From: Oxobacter pfennigii
GTDB lineage: Bacteria; Bacillota; Clostridia; Clostridiales; Oxobacteraceae
Direction of reading: 5' to 3'
DNA: 64,000 bases
NCBI RefSeq assembly: GCF_001317355.1
Contig: NZ_LKET01000028.1
Location: 124,001 to 188,000 of the forward strand
In this document: positions 18,750 to 29,631 of the stretch, piece by piece
Layout: every line of letters begins with the position of its first letter
Position numbering within the stretch: the stretch's first letter is position 1
The notes under the pieces: model-generated
Database searches by the model: none
What the model was told of the DNA's origin: nothing
The model's input: only the letters and a program-made list of their open reading frames with translations
Program-made: the position numbers and the translations under genes

Positions 18750-18890
18750 TTATTTGTTTTCACAAGCCAGATTTGCAACAGTACAGGATGTTTTGCATGC
18801 AGATTGGCAGGAATTTGCACATTCCTTACAGCCTGGTTTATTTAAGCTGTTTTTGATTGCCGCATTATTTATAGTTTTAATATGTTTCAC
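18750..18890 (-). CDS. scfA: Six-cysteine peptide SCIFF (RiPP precursor)
   Basis: A 46-residue peptide with a GTG start at 18890 and an AAGGGGGAA box. The leader MKHIKTINNAAIKNSLNKPG is followed by a core with six cysteines (positions 21, 24, 28, 32, 36 and 43), including SACKTSCTVANLAC. This is the 'six cysteines in forty-five' pattern conserved across Clostridia. Thr37 just after Cys36 is the likely thioether partner region. The mature function in the cell is not established. It is followed by scfB, its maturase. Confidence 0.96.
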   Translation of the reverse strand: MKHIKTINNAAIKNSLNKPGCKECANSCQSACKTSCTVANLACENK

Positions 18891-18965
18891 AAAAATTCCC
18901 CCTTTTCTTAAACATTCTGTTAAATTATAGCACAGTTAATCATGAGATTAAAGAGTTATTATTAA

Positions 18966-19370
18966 TCATTTTAAATTTATGCCTATTATGCCCGCAAGAG
19001 AGCCTATGACAAAGCCCATGAAGATTCTGAAAAGAATGAGATTGTCGATAAGTATACCTGTTTTAAACAGCATTCCCAGCATAAACAATATGAGCATATA
19101 CAAAATACCTACTAAAGCACCGTTAAGCCATCCTTTAGACTCCGACTTAACAGCTGAGTATATGCCTGACAGTGCAATGCTTACAAGGGTAATCACCATT
19201 ACTGCAGTGGGCAGAGTAGTTTCGGAAATGTTTGTTAAAGTTAAGAGCACACCATATATTAAAAGAAATACTATTGATATTATGTATGCTATAAGTATGC
19301 TTTTTCCTATTACAACTATTCTGTTTGAGCCTTTTTCATTGTTGAAATTAGTTAAGCTGCCGATTGACAA
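18966..19370 (-). CDS. TIGR04086-type four-helix membrane protein
   Basis: A 134-residue protein with four predicted membrane helices (about residues 20-45, 55-75, 83-103 and 108-133) and a small Gly/Ser-rich turn between the last two. It begins with TTG at 19370 after GGAGGTG. Position between yajC and scfA is conserved in Clostridia, and it resembles the TIGR04086 family found only there. The role is unknown; the location hints at an envelope or secretion-linked function. Confidence 0.8.
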   Translation of the reverse strand: MSIGSLTNFNNEKGSNRIVVIGKSILIAYIISIVFLLIYGVLLTLTNISETTLPTAVMVITLVSIALSGIYSAVKSESKGWLNGALVGILYMLILFMLGMLFKTGILIDNLILFRIFMGFVIGSLAGIIGINLK

Positions 19371-19451
19371 ATTTCTTCACCTCCACATATCCTTATTCAA
19401 TATTTATGAGAGGTAAAAAATAAATATTACACCCGAATTTTGGTATATAAA

Positions 19452-19476
19452 AAAACAGCATTAAAATGCTGTTTTT
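19452..19476 (-). terminator. Rho-independent terminator after yajC
   Basis: Stem AACAGCAT/ATGCTGTT with a short TTTA-type loop and T-runs on both sides, immediately downstream of the yajC stop. Confidence 0.85.
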
Positions 19477-19489
19477 ATTCTATGTATAA

Positions 19490-19777
19490 CTATTTCTTTT
19501 CAGGCTCGATTGTGGGATTAACAAGGTTGGCTATTGCGCCCCTTGTCATTTTCAATCTGGTCTTTTCAGCTCCGCTCTCCAATATGAAATAATCATCCTG
19601 AAGGTTTACTATTTTACCGTAGATACCGCTTCTTGTCAGCACCTCATCTCCTACCTTCAAAGATTCAATCATAGACTTGAATTTCTTTTGTTTCCTTTGT
19701 TCCGGCATAATCATAAGCAGATAAAAAATTACCATTACCACTAGCCAAGGTAATAACTGCGTAAGAAATTGATCCAT
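19490..19777 (-). CDS. yajC: Preprotein translocase subunit YajC
   Basis: A 95-residue protein with a single N-terminal membrane helix (LLPWLVVMVIFYLLMI), then the signature PEQRKQKKFKSMIESLKVGD and a small beta-rich cytosolic domain (VLTRSGIYGKIV). It is part of the SecDF-YajC accessory complex. It directly follows tgt, as in very many bacteria. Confidence 0.96.
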   Translation of the reverse strand: MDQFLTQLLPWLVVMVIFYLLMIMPEQRKQKKFKSMIESLKVGDEVLTRSGIYGKIVNLQDDYFILESGAEKTRLKMTRGAIANLVNPTIEPEKK

Positions 19778-19795
19778 TATGTTCCCCTCACTTTC

Positions 19796-21969
<2,174 letters not shown>

Positions 21970-22032
21970 AAAATAACCGCCTTAGTAGTGTAAAATAAAA
22001 ATTGTTTATATATATTATTGGAAACTATTTCT

Positions 22033-23031
22033 TTAATTATTATAAGGAATTTTAAAGTAGTCATATGCAAGCTTAGAAACTACTCTTCCCCTTGGGGTTC
22101 TGTTTATATAACCTATCTGCAAAAGATAAGGTTCATATACATCCTCAATTGTATGGCTCTCTTCTCCTATAGAGTAGGCAAGAGTATCTATGCCGACGGG
22201 ACCTCCTGCAAATTTGTTTATTATGGTCATAAGCATTTTTCTGTCTATGCTGTCCAATCCCATTTTATCAACCTCCAGCATATTCAAGCCGTCATTTGCC
22301 ACATTGCAGTCTATAAACCCCGAAGCCTTAACCTGGGCATAGTCCCTTACTCTTTTTAAAAGCCTGTTTGCAATTCTAGGAGTGCCGCGGGAACGAAGAG
22401 CCAATTCATTAGCCCCTTGTTCATCGATTCCTATGCCAAGTATTTTGGCAGAGCGTTTTATAATGGTTTTCAATTCTTGAGTATCATACATTTCCAGCCT
22501 GCATATTACTCCAAATCTATCCCTTAAAGGAGATGTAAGAAGCCCGGCTCTTGTAGTAGCACCTACCAGAGTGAATTTTGGCAGATCCAATCTTATGGAC
22601 CTGGCGCTGGGACCTTTTCCAATCATAATATCAAGTGCAAAGTCTTCCATTGCAGGGTACAGTATTTCTTCAACGCTTCTGCTCAAGCGATGGATTTCAT
22701 CTATAAAAAGAACGTCTCCCGTATTTAAATTGGTAAGCAACGCCGCTAAATCTCCCGGCCTCTCAATGGCAGGACCGGATGTTATCCTCAAGCTGCTCCC
22801 CATTTCATTTGATATAATTGAAGCAAGTGTTGTTTTACCCAATCCCGGAGGGCCGTATAAAAGCACATGATCCAAGGATTCTTTTCTTGATTTTGCAGCC
22901 TGAATAAAAATGGAAAGCTTTTCTTTAGCTTTCTCCTGTCCTATGTATTCTTCAAAAGTTCTCGGCCTTAAGCTGCCTTCAATTTCAGCATCCTCCACAC
23001 GCATTTCACTGGTTATTATTCTTTCTTCCAC
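22033..23031 (-). CDS. ruvB: Holliday junction DNA helicase RuvB
   Basis: A 332-residue AAA+ motor for branch migration. Walker A is GPPGLGKTT near residue 60, Walker B is FIDEIHRL, the sensor block is GATTRAG, and the C-terminal winged helix ends with TPRGRVV. It is the last gene of the ruvC-ruvA-ruvB set, with 8 bp to ruvA. Confidence 0.98.
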   Translation of the reverse strand: MEERIITSEMRVEDAEIEGSLRPRTFEEYIGQEKAKEKLSIFIQAAKSRKESLDHVLLYGPPGLGKTTLASIISNEMGSSLRITSGPAIERPGDLAALLTNLNTGDVLFIDEIHRLSRSVEEILYPAMEDFALDIMIGKGPSARSIRLDLPKFTLVGATTRAGLLTSPLRDRFGVICRLEMYDTQELKTIIKRSAKILGIGIDEQGANELALRSRGTPRIANRLLKRVRDYAQVKASGFIDCNVANDGLNMLEVDKMGLDSIDRKMLMTIINKFAGGPVGIDTLAYSIGEESHTIEDVYEPYLLQIGYINRTPRGRVVSKLAYDYFKIPYNN

Positions 23032-23039
23032 TTTCTCAC

Positions 23040-23642
23040 CTACTTCATAAGGATTTTAAGAGCAGCCTTTATAAGACTTTCCGTATCCATACCGTCCTGT
23101 TCTATTTTTCTAACTGCTGTATTAGCCTCGTTTGAGCTGTATCCCAAAGAAATCAGGGCATGTATTGCCTCTTGGATATGATCTCCGGAATTTATATTAG
23201 TGTTATAAATTACCTCAGTATCATCTGCTAATACATTATCACTATGGATTTTATCCTTAAGCTCCAATATTATTCTATGAGCAGTCTTGCTCCCTATACC
23301 GGATACGGAGGTTAAAGATTTTGTGTCTCCTCCCATTATAGCAAGTCCCAGTTTTATGGGTGAAAGTGCCGACAATACAGCTAATCCTGCTTTGGGGCCT
23401 ACACCGCTTACAGATATTAAAAGCTCAAACATATCCAGCTCTTCCTTTGAAAGAAAACCATACAAAGCCATTATGTCTTCACGCACATGAAAATAAGTAA
23501 AAAGCCTTACCATTCCGCCTATTGCCGGTGCCTTGTCAATAGTTGAAGCCGATACAAATACCTTAAGACCTAATCCATTATTGTCGATTACTATAAAGTC
23601 CTTGTCCTTATATTCCAGAACGCCTTTTATATAATAAAACAT
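23040..23642 (-). CDS. ruvA: Holliday junction DNA helicase RuvA
   Basis: A 200-residue RuvA that binds four-way junctions. The OB-fold N-terminus ([12 protein letters not shown]), two helix-hairpin-helix motifs ([15 protein letters not shown] and [14 protein letters not shown]) and the C-terminal three-helix RuvB-binding domain ([12 protein letters not shown]) are all visible. Confidence 0.97.
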   Translation of the reverse strand: MFYYIKGVLEYKDKDFIVIDNNGLGLKVFVSASTIDKAPAIGGMVRLFTYFHVREDIMALYGFLSKEELDMFELLISVSGVGPKAGLAVLSALSPIKLGLAIMGGDTKSLTSVSGIGSKTAHRIILELKDKIHSDNVLADDTEVIYNTNINSGDHIQEAIHALISLGYSSNEANTAVRKIEQDGMDTESLIKAALKILMK

Positions 23643-23653
23643 TCTTCACTCTC

Positions 23654-24148
23654 CTATTTTACTCTGAAAAGCTCGCCCATCAAATGGGAATTGCCGTGAC
23701 AAATAGCCACTGCCAGAGCGTCTGCAACGTCATCCGGCTTAGGTATACCTTCAAGATTTAAGAGTATCCTGACCATTTGCTGTATCTGCTGCTTTTCTGC
23801 TCTGCCATAACCGACAACGGCTTGTTTAACCTGAAGGGGCGTATATTCGTAAATTCCAAGATTATGTTTGACTGCAGTGAGCATTACTACTCCTCTTGCG
23901 TGTCCCACAACTAAAGCAGTCTTGACATTTTTATTGAAGAAAAGCTCTTCAACTGCAAATACATCGGGTTTATATAATGATATAAGCTCCTCTAAATTCT
24001 TATGTAAAATCATAAGCCTCTCGGGCATAGTTGATTTTGTATCTGTAGTAATGGCTCCATAAGTAATGGGAGTAAACTTATTTCCCTCATATTTTACAAT
24101 TCCATAGCCTGTTATGGCAATTCCGGGATCAATTCCAAGTATAATCAT
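23654..24148 (-). CDS. ruvC: Crossover junction endodeoxyribonuclease RuvC
   Basis: A 164-residue RNase-H-fold resolvase. The first catalytic Asp lies in [14 protein letters not shown], the Glu in VFAVEELFF and the C-terminal Asp pair in [12 protein letters not shown]. It leads the ruvCAB cluster. Confidence 0.97.
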   Translation of the reverse strand: MIILGIDPGIAITGYGIVKYEGNKFTPITYGAITTDTKSTMPERLMILHKNLEELISLYKPDVFAVEELFFNKNVKTALVVGHARGVVMLTAVKHNLGIYEYTPLQVKQAVVGYGRAEKQQIQQMVRILLNLEGIPKPDDVADALAVAICHGNSHLMGELFRVK

Positions 24149-24228
24149 TTAATCACCTTACCCAAACATATATTCGACGCAATACAACTATTCCCTTCTA
24201 TTTTACATGAATTTTATATATGTGCAAT

Positions 24229-24265
24229 AAAAAAGCTTTCCTGAATAAACAATCAGAAAAGCTTC
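24229..24265 (-). terminator. Rho-independent terminator after bofC-like gene
   Basis: Inverted repeat AAGCTTTTCTGA / TCAGGAAAGCTT with an 8-base loop, followed on the minus strand by TTTTTTATTG; located just after the bofC-like stop. Confidence 0.85.
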
Positions 24266-24272
24266 TTATAAT

Positions 24273-24857
24273 TTAATCATAATCACGTATTTTTTCCCAC
24301 ACTTCTTCTTCCGTTTCAACTTCTATACCTGTTTCTAAATTCTTATCTTTGTTTTTGTGGGGAATGGGTTCAAAATCATCACATTTTGTAGCTATGCCAT
24401 TAGAATCCGTAGAATAAACCATAATATATTTATTCTCCAGCCTTACAACAAATCTGTCAGGAAGATAAGGCAGTTCCCTTATTATCAATATTTTTTCTTT
24501 GGTGAAATCAACTCTGCCTTCACCATCAAAAAAATCTTCAACCTGCAGCCTGGTCATATTAACGAGCTCATCAGGAACTATATGGCTCTCGGTTGTTATG
24601 GATTTCCCGGTATTTATGGATATAATCTTTTTTTCCAGAATAGTTTGAGGAGTCACCCTCTCTTCATCTGCCATTATATCTATATCTTTATCTTCATCGG
24701 ATATTGGAAAGTATTTGTAATCCACTTTTTTGCCGGGCTGAGGCAGAGTCTTTTCGCCCAGAATACTGTTTAAGGTTGAATAATACCCAAAACCAAAAGA
24801 ACCCAGCAGAATTACTAAACAGCTAAGTATCAGCCACAGCTTTTTACGGCCTTTCAA
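24273..24857 (-). CDS. BofC-like protein (sporulation envelope regulator family)
   Basis: A 194-residue protein with one N-terminal membrane or signal helix (about residues 6-27) and an extracytoplasmic C-terminal part. The segment LPDRFVVRLENKYIMVYSTDSNG resembles the BofC C-terminal domain; in Bacillus subtilis BofC restrains the SpoIVB protease during sigma-K activation. In Bacillus bofC also lies next to ruvAB. TTG start with GGAGGT box. Overall similarity is moderate, so function is inferred from domain and position. Confidence 0.75.
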   Translation of the reverse strand: MKGRKKLWLILSCLVILLGSFGFGYYSTLNSILGEKTLPQPGKKVDYKYFPISDEDKDIDIMADEERVTPQTILEKKIISINTGKSITTESHIVPDELVNMTRLQVEDFFDGEGRVDFTKEKILIIRELPYLPDRFVVRLENKYIMVYSTDSNGIATKCDDFEPIPHKNKDKNLETGIEVETEEEVWEKIRDYD

Positions 24858-25076
24858 ATTAAATACCTCCTATATGTGCAAGGCATAATATGCAATATCT
24901 GAATGCGATGCGTAAATGATTTAAATCAATATTTTGTCAATATATCATTTTATCCACATTTAATTTTTATATACATGCTGAAGTCCCAAATCGCCGGGTT
25001 TAAAGTGAATAAAAAAAATTCTAAGTCAAATAATAAAATCATAAACAAAATTAAGCTTTTAAGGAGGATATCTATA

Positions 25077-25256
25077 ATGGGAAATAAATCTGATAAAGAT
25101 AAGCCTATAGGCAGAGTAAAATGCGTAGTGGATTCCTGCGTCCATAACGGAAACGACAACCACTGTATGGCATCATCCATTGAAATAGAAGCAAATAATC
25201 CCAGCAGTGCTGAAATAACAGATTGCGCAACTTTTGAACCAAGAGGAATATCCTGA
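25077..25256 (+). CDS. DUF1540 small cysteine-rich protein
   Basis: A 59-residue protein with a strong AAGGAGG box 9 bases before the ATG. It has the DUF1540 cysteine pattern VKCVVDSCVHNGNDNHCMAS...C, likely binding a metal ion. DUF1540 proteins are common in spore-forming Clostridia and some are spore-associated, but no function is fixed. The following ~130 bp contain a weak GC-rich hairpin followed by T-rich sequence. Confidence 0.88.
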   Translation: MGNKSDKDKPIGRVKCVVDSCVHNGNDNHCMASSIEIEANNPSSAEITDCATFEPRGIS

Positions 25257-25389
25257 AAAAGTACTAAAAAATCTTAAAATAAGCTATATTGATAAGCCCG
25301 CCTTTTTAGGGGGTTTATTTCTTTTTGACCTGAACGAAATATTTCGAACAGCTTTTTATTACTGTCTATTAAAAAACAAAAAAATAAAA

Positions 25390-25411
25390 AAAGCCTTATA
25401 TTCTGAGGCTA
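25390..25411 (-). terminator. Terminator of the 39-residue ORF
   Basis: AGCCT...AAGGCT hairpin beginning at the stop codon, followed on the minus strand by TTTTTTATTTTTTT. Confidence 0.7.
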
Positions 25412-25528
25412 TTTTGATGATGCTTGAGAATCATTATGCGATGGACTATTCTTTTCTGGAATATCCAGAGACTCACATAAACACTCCTCAATGACTTCTG
25501 GTGTCATTAACACTGATTCCTTATTCAA
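25409..25528 (-). CDS. Candidate 39-residue small protein
   Basis: A TTG at 25528 sits 5 bases after GGAAGGTG and opens a 39-codon frame that ends exactly at a strong terminator. The peptide has a short helix-prone first half (TPEVIEECLCES) with a CxC pair and a polar Ser-rich tail. No family is recognised. The ribosome site plus terminator argue that it is expressed, but the short length leaves real doubt. Confidence 0.45.
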   Translation of the reverse strand: MNKESVLMTPEVIEECLCESLDIPEKNSPSHNDSQASSK

Positions 25529-25698
25529 TTTTTCACCTTCCTTTATTTTTTATCGTTTTTATTGTACACCCATAATAGTTATATATCAATTAAGATAATG
25601 TAAAGTTTTTTATCTGTAAAATTACCAACAAAGCCCTTTGATAAAAAGGGCCGGATGGCAATAAAACATGCACACCTTTATATATAATTATTTATTCC

Positions 25699-26136
25699 TT
25701 ACATTTCTTTTTGGTATTTAGCCAGATAATATACATTAGAGAAAATAAAGAACAAATAGACTGCCACAAGAGCAAGTACAACATACATATCAACCTGTAT
25801 CAGCGCAAAAGCGAGCAATATCCCAGCGTAAACAAATATCATCAAGTCGTAGGTCTTAGCTTTTGCCTTATCACTTATTGTGCGATTCCGCTCGTCTTTT
25901 TCTTCAATTTCCATTTGTTTTGCAACTTGCGGATTTTGGAGCGCTACCTTATTTTTAATTGCTATACCTAAATTACCGCCGAAAATACCCGATCCAATAC
26001 CAACGCAAATGTATGGAAAAGTTTTAAGAATTCCGTCCAAATCGGCTGATAATCTTGTTAAAATCAAGCCTGCCGCAAAAATCACAAAACCGATTACAGC
26101 CAGTACGATGTACCTGCCTATTTTATATTGTTTCAT
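25699..26136 (-). CDS. Membrane protein of unknown function, partner of XRE regulator
   Basis: A 145-residue protein with four hydrophobic helices (about residues 8-28, 39-60, 93-113 and 117-137). A charged cytosolic segment KQMEIEEKDERNRTISDKAK precedes the last pair; the EEKDERN...K pattern recurs in DUF2178/DUF6442-like membrane proteins that are encoded next to small XRE regulators. ATG at 26136 follows GGAGGAGAAGG and overlaps the regulator gene by 14 bases, so they are translated together. Confidence 0.8.
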   Translation of the reverse strand: MKQYKIGRYIVLAVIGFVIFAAGLILTRLSADLDGILKTFPYICVGIGSGIFGGNLGIAIKNKVALQNPQVAKQMEIEEKDERNRTISDKAKAKTYDLMIFVYAGILLAFALIQVDMYVVLALVAVYLFFIFSNVYYLAKYQKEM

Positions 26137-26338
26137 TTTCCTTCTCCTCCTCATAAATAAAAATTTCCTCAATGCTCATCCCAAAATATCTGGCAATCTT
26201 AAAGGCTAAAATGATTGACGGATTATATCGCCCGTTTTCTAAAGAGCCGATAGTTTGCCGGGAAACCTCCAAGGCAGTTGCAAGCTCCTCTTGTCGTATT
26301 CCGCGCTGCTTACGGATTTCTTCCAACCGGTTCTTCAT
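26123..26338 (-). CDS. Small XRE-family transcriptional regulator
   Basis: A 71-residue single-domain helix-turn-helix protein (RGIRQEELATALEVSRQTIGSLENGRYNPS is the HTH core). It forms an operon with the membrane protein downstream; this regulator-plus-membrane pair is common in Firmicutes. An inverted repeat brackets its promoter (26357-26427), consistent with autoregulation. Confidence 0.9.
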   Translation of the reverse strand: MKNRLEEIRKQRGIRQEELATALEVSRQTIGSLENGRYNPSIILAFKIARYFGMSIEEIFIYEEEKENETI

Positions 26339-26356
26339 GTTATCACTTCCTCTCGT

Positions 26357-26427
26357 AAACGGAAAGCATACTTTACATTTATAAGTATACCCTCCAGTCT
26401 TTAAAATGTCAAGCGTGCTTTCCGTTT
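26357..26427 (-). promoter_or_regulatory. Consensus promoter enclosed by a perfect 12-bp inverted repeat
   Basis: TTGACA (26412-26407) and TATACT (26389-26384) are 17 bases apart. AAACGGAAAGCA occurs on each side as an exact inverted repeat (26427-26416 and 26368-26357). This is a likely operator for the XRE protein, possibly through DNA looping or two dimers. Confidence 0.75.
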
Positions 26428-26461
26428 TCTTCTTTAAACTCTTTTAATAAACCTTTTAAAT

Positions 26462-26507
26462 AAAAAAAATCACCTGCATATATAAATTAATATATGCAGG
26501 TGATTTA
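26462..26507 (-). terminator. Terminator of yebC
   Basis: Long stem AAATCACCTGCATATAT...ATATATGCAGGTGATTT followed on the minus strand by a run of eight T. Confidence 0.9.
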
Positions 26508-26522
26508 ATTGTACATCTTTGA

Positions 26523-27263
26523 TTATTCTCCCCAGCCTTCTGGAAACTCTGCATTGTGCCAGACATTTTGTACGTCGTCATCATCTTCTAATCTATCTAT
26601 CATTTTCTCAATCTTTTCAGCCATATCATTATCAAGAGCTACCATAGTCTGGGGCACCATTGATATTTCTGCAGATACAAACTCAATGCCGCTGTCTTCC
26701 AATGACTGCCTTACATTTGAAAAATCCTCAACAGATGTAGTTATTTCAAATACATCCCCATCAGGTGTAAAGTCTTCGGCACCGGCATCTATTGCCATCA
26801 TCATCACTTCATCCTCATCAGTGCTGTCGGTCTTTTCAACTATCAATACACCTTTTCTGTCAAACATAAAGGTAACGCAGCCTGTAGCACCTAGAGAGCC
26901 GCCGCTTTTTTCAAAGGCATGTCTTATATTGCCTGCAGACCTGTTCTTGTTATCTGTAAGGGCCTCAACTATAACGGCCACGCCTCCCGGACCGTATCCT
27001 TCATATGTAATTTCTTCATAATTCACATCGCCTAATTCTCCGGCGCCGCGTTTAATAGATCTGTTTATCGTATCCGACGGCATATTGGCAGCCTTAGCCT
27101 TTGCAATTATATCCTTTAAACGAGAATTGGATTCAGGATTGCTTCCGCCTTCTTTTGCTGCAACCAATAGTTCTTTTCCTATTTTAGTGAATATCTTTCC
27201 TCTTGCTGCATCCTGTTTGCCTTTTCTTGCCTGTATATTATGCCATTTGGAATGCCCTGACAT
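26523..27263 (-). CDS. yebC: YebC/PmpR-family DNA-binding protein / translation factor
   Basis: A 246-residue protein, normal length. The N-terminal [22 protein letters not shown] block is diagnostic of the family (TACO1/YebC). Members have been described as transcription regulators and as factors relieving ribosome stalling at polyproline. The ATG at 27263 follows GGAGGTATATA. Monocistronic, with its own terminator. Confidence 0.96.
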   Translation of the reverse strand: MSGHSKWHNIQARKGKQDAARGKIFTKIGKELLVAAKEGGSNPESNSRLKDIIAKAKAANMPSDTINRSIKRGAGELGDVNYEEITYEGYGPGGVAVIVEALTDNKNRSAGNIRHAFEKSGGSLGATGCVTFMFDRKGVLIVEKTDSTDEDEVMMMAIDAGAEDFTPDGDVFEITTSVEDFSNVRQSLEDSGIEFVSAEISMVPQTMVALDNDMAEKIEKMIDRLEDDDDVQNVWHNAEFPEGWGE

Positions 27264-27346
27264 ATGTATATACCTCCTAACTTGAACTTGTGAAAATATA
27301 CTTTCGTCTTCATTTCTTACGATTTTCATAATAATTTTACTGAAAT

Positions 27347-27355
27347 ATTATAGCA
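27347..27355 (-). promoter_or_regulatory. Extended -10 promoter element of yebC
   Basis: TGCTATAAT reads on the minus strand about 85 bp before the yebC start. It is a match to the extended -10 (TGnTATAAT); no good -35 is visible. Confidence 0.5.
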
Positions 27356-27490
27356 TATAAATCATAATTTACGATACATTATTTTAAGAGTTCCTTCTAT
27401 TCCGTTAAGTTATACATGTTTTTTTCATACAGCGAATAATACAGCCTTAAAAAGATAAAATTAAAATTAAATAAAAATTAAGGTGAATGT

Positions 27491-27853
27491 ATGAAAAATC
27501 ATGGTCAGATAATAAAAATATTAATCATAGGGGCGGTTACAGGTTTTTTTAACGGGCTTTTCGGTTCAGGCGGCGGGACAATAGTTGTACCTGCCATGGT
27601 ATTTCTTTTATGTGTTGAGGAGCAAAAAGCCCATGCCACTGCCATTTCCATCATATTACCTTTATCAATAATAAGTGCTTTTATGTATTTCAAAAACGGC
27701 ATGATAGATTGGAAGCTTACTTTGAATGTAGCTTTAGGCAGCATGGTTGGCGGCTATATAGGTGCTAAAATTTTAAATAAATTCTCTGCAAATGCTTTGA
27801 GAAAGATATTCGGGATTTCAATGATTTTAGCCGCCATAAGGATGGTGATGTAA
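27491..27853 (+). CDS. Half-size TauE/SafE (TSUP) transporter, first half
   Basis: A 120-residue membrane protein with about four helices carrying the TSUP motif GFFNGLFGSGGGTIVVPA near its start. Full TSUP permeases (about 250 residues) have this motif twice. The downstream neighbour begins at the very next base and carries the second copy, so the two probably form a heterodimer. Family substrates are sulfite, sulfonates or other small anions; not resolvable here. Confidence 0.88.
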   Translation: MKNHGQIIKILIIGAVTGFFNGLFGSGGGTIVVPAMVFLLCVEEQKAHATAISIILPLSIISAFMYFKNGMIDWKLTLNVALGSMVGGYIGAKILNKFSANALRKIFGISMILAAIRMVM

Positions 27854-28204
27854 TTGCTTATTTTTTTAGTCAGCATTTTTTCGGGTATTATAAGCGGTAT
27901 GGGAATAGGCGGCGGAACTATACTTATCCCAGCACTGATCTTGCTCTTTAATACCAATCAGCACATCGCACAAAGCGTAAATCTGATTGCTTTCATACCA
28001 ACGGCTATAGTCGCATTGATGACTCATATTAAAAATCACAATGTTGAAATAAGGCTGGCCTTAAAACTTATAATTACAGGAATAATAGGTGCAATAGCCG
28101 GGTCATATCTGGCTTCTTTAATTTCGTCCGAACTGCTGCGGAAATTCTTTGCAGGCTTTCTTTTTGCCATGGGGATATATGAAATCTGCTGCAAGAAAAA
28201 ATAG
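27854..28204 (+). CDS. Half-size TauE/SafE (TSUP) transporter, second half
   Basis: A 116-residue protein with the same repeat, IISGMGIGGGTILIPALILL, and about four helices. It starts with TTG at 27854, abutting the previous TAA (TAATTG), so it relies on translational coupling. Together the pair has the length and two-repeat structure of one TSUP permease. The frame offset is zero and only a stop codon separates them, so either a nonsense split of one ancestral gene or an ancient two-gene form is possible. Confidence 0.85.
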   Translation: MLIFLVSIFSGIISGMGIGGGTILIPALILLFNTNQHIAQSVNLIAFIPTAIVALMTHIKNHNVEIRLALKLIITGIIGAIAGSYLASLISSELLRKFFAGFLFAMGIYEICCKKK

Positions 28205-28226
28205 AACCCAATGAAAGTTCTATTTT
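28197..28226. terminator. Bidirectional terminator
   Basis: AAAAATAGAAC...GTTCTATTTTT hairpin between the convergent TSUP and YigZ genes, with A and T runs on both sides. Confidence 0.8.
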
Positions 28227-28861
28227 TATTTATAGGATTCGTCTGCATCATAATAATTTTCTATTACATCAAGTACAGCTTCACCACAAGAAATTTCAGT
28301 TATTACATTCATAGTGTTATTAAGGTTCACGCTTTTAACTCTTATATACATGGTTACAACATCTGAATATTCAACGTTTATTATGTTATTTCCCATGGCT
28401 GACATACTGTTTTGAATTTTGCCGTAGAGCGTATAATTAACTATGGCCTTAAGCCTTGAATAAGGTGCCATTCTGCATATTCCCGCTTTATGTATGCCCT
28501 TCCTTGCAGCTTGCGAATATGCCCTCACCAATCCCCCTGCTCCTAGGAGTATACCTCCGAAATATCTTGTAACCACCACACAGATATTTGTAAGGCCTTC
28601 TTTTTTAATTACTTCAAGTATGGGAAGGCCTGCAGTTCCCTGGGGCTCTCCGTCATCATTAGCCCTTTGAATCTCTACATTTTCTGTAACTATATAGGCA
28701 TAGCAATTATGAGTGGCATCCTTGCACTTCTCATTTATGCTTCTTATAAAATCTTGAGCTTCTATTTCAGTTAAAACCGGCTTTACGGTGCAAATAAACC
28801 TGGATTTCTTTTCTATATATTCATCCTGATCTTCTTTTAGTATTGTAAGATATTCCTTCAT
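28226..28861 (-). CDS. IMPACT/YigZ (UPF0029) family protein
   Basis: A 211-residue protein. The N-terminal UPF0029 domain shows KKSRFIC, HNCYAYI, DDGEPQGTAGLPIL and TRYFGGILLGAGGLVRAYS, which are strong family signatures; the C-terminal DUF1949 domain follows. Relatives affect translation regulation in eukaryotes; the bacterial role is unclear. I start at 28861, where GGAGAGAG precedes the ATG. Confidence 0.93.
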   Translation of the reverse strand: MKEYLTILKEDQDEYIEKKSRFICTVKPVLTEIEAQDFIRSINEKCKDATHNCYAYIVTENVEIQRANDDGEPQGTAGLPILEVIKKEGLTNICVVVTRYFGGILLGAGGLVRAYSQAARKGIHKAGICRMAPYSRLKAIVNYTLYGKIQNSMSAMGNNIINVEYSDVVTMYIRVKSVNLNNTMNVITEISCGEAVLDVIENYYDADESYK

Positions 28862-28915
28862 TTTTACTCTCTCCGACAGCAAACAAATAGGTATATATAT
28901 TTTTCTTATTTTAGA

Positions 28916-28939
28916 CAAACAAAAGGAGCAGATTTCTCC
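28916..28939 (-). terminator. Terminator of the Nudix-like gene
   Basis: GGAG-AAATCTG-CTCC hairpin followed on the minus strand by TTTTGTTTG, 13 bp after the Nudix-like stop. Confidence 0.55.
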
Positions 28940-28951
28940 ACTCCCAAGATG

Positions 28952-29383
28952 TTATGCCAAAGCTAATTGGGTTATCATCTCTTTATATTTATCGTAGGAC
29001 AACCTAACTAAAGCTTTATCCTGACTGTAAGATATTCTGTCAAGCGCTTCTTCCAGCGTAAAAAAGCAGCCATCCTGGAATCCATCTTCTTTTGAAACGT
29101 TAAAACTGCTGTCCAGGGCCTTCATAATATACCAGGTAATTCTGTTGCATACGGGTTTTTTTCTTGTAAAAGAAAAAAATTCGTAATTAGTCTGCCCTGC
29201 CGTTGAAATAATCTCTGCTGAAATTCCTGCTTCTTTTTTAACTCTATCAACAGCAACTTCATTTGACAGGTAACCATTACGAATCACACCCTTTGGTAAG
29301 ACCCATTCATCTTTTTCATTTTTTAACAAGAATACTTTCTCGCCGTCGAAGACTACGCCTCCGGCGCAATTCCTTATCAGCAT
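28952..29383 (-). CDS. Nudix-fold protein with degenerate Nudix box
   Basis: A 143-residue protein with the Nudix fold layout (CAGGVVFDGEKVFLLKNEKDEWVLPKG, then the Nudix helix). The consensus G-x5-E-x7-REUxEExGU is altered: the segment from GVIRNG runs through YLSNEVAV to DRVKKEAGI, so the first Glu is Tyr and the RE pair is DR; only the last Glu of the box remains. Metal-dependent hydrolysis may be weak or lost. RBS GGGGG precedes the ATG. Confidence 0.8.
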   Translation of the reverse strand: MLIRNCAGGVVFDGEKVFLLKNEKDEWVLPKGVIRNGYLSNEVAVDRVKKEAGISAEIISTAGQTNYEFFSFTRKKPVCNRITWYIMKALDSSFNVSKEDGFQDGCFFTLEEALDRISYSQDKALVRLSYDKYKEMITQLALA

Positions 29384-29604
29384 GGTAAAAGCCCCCTTTC
29401 ATTTGTCTTAATAATATAATATATTAATTTTACTATTAATTCAATAGCTTTAAGAAATCATTAAATAATTTACATTTTTTTAATATTATAATACAATAAT
29501 GTTAAAAATATTCAGCAAATAACTTATTTCTCAATAAAAGAAATTTATGATAAGTATTAAATTGTTTTCCATTGGTTACAAGGTAATCTTAAAAAATACT
29601 TGGA

Positions 29605-29610
29605 TATAAT
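29605..29610 (+). promoter_or_regulatory. -10 element upstream of the DUF1858 gene
   Basis: TATAAT 22 bases before the ATG of the DUF1858 gene. No convincing -35 at the proper distance, and the preceding ~220 bp are AT-rich with no gene. Confidence 0.4.
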
Positions 29611-29631
29611 ATACTTAACGGGGGTGAAATT

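Noticed and set aside
25234-25494. Plus-strand frame of 86 codons after the DUF1540 gene
   Set aside because: It overlaps the DUF1540 end and two terminator-like structures, and has no ribosome site; the minus strand offers a better small ORF.
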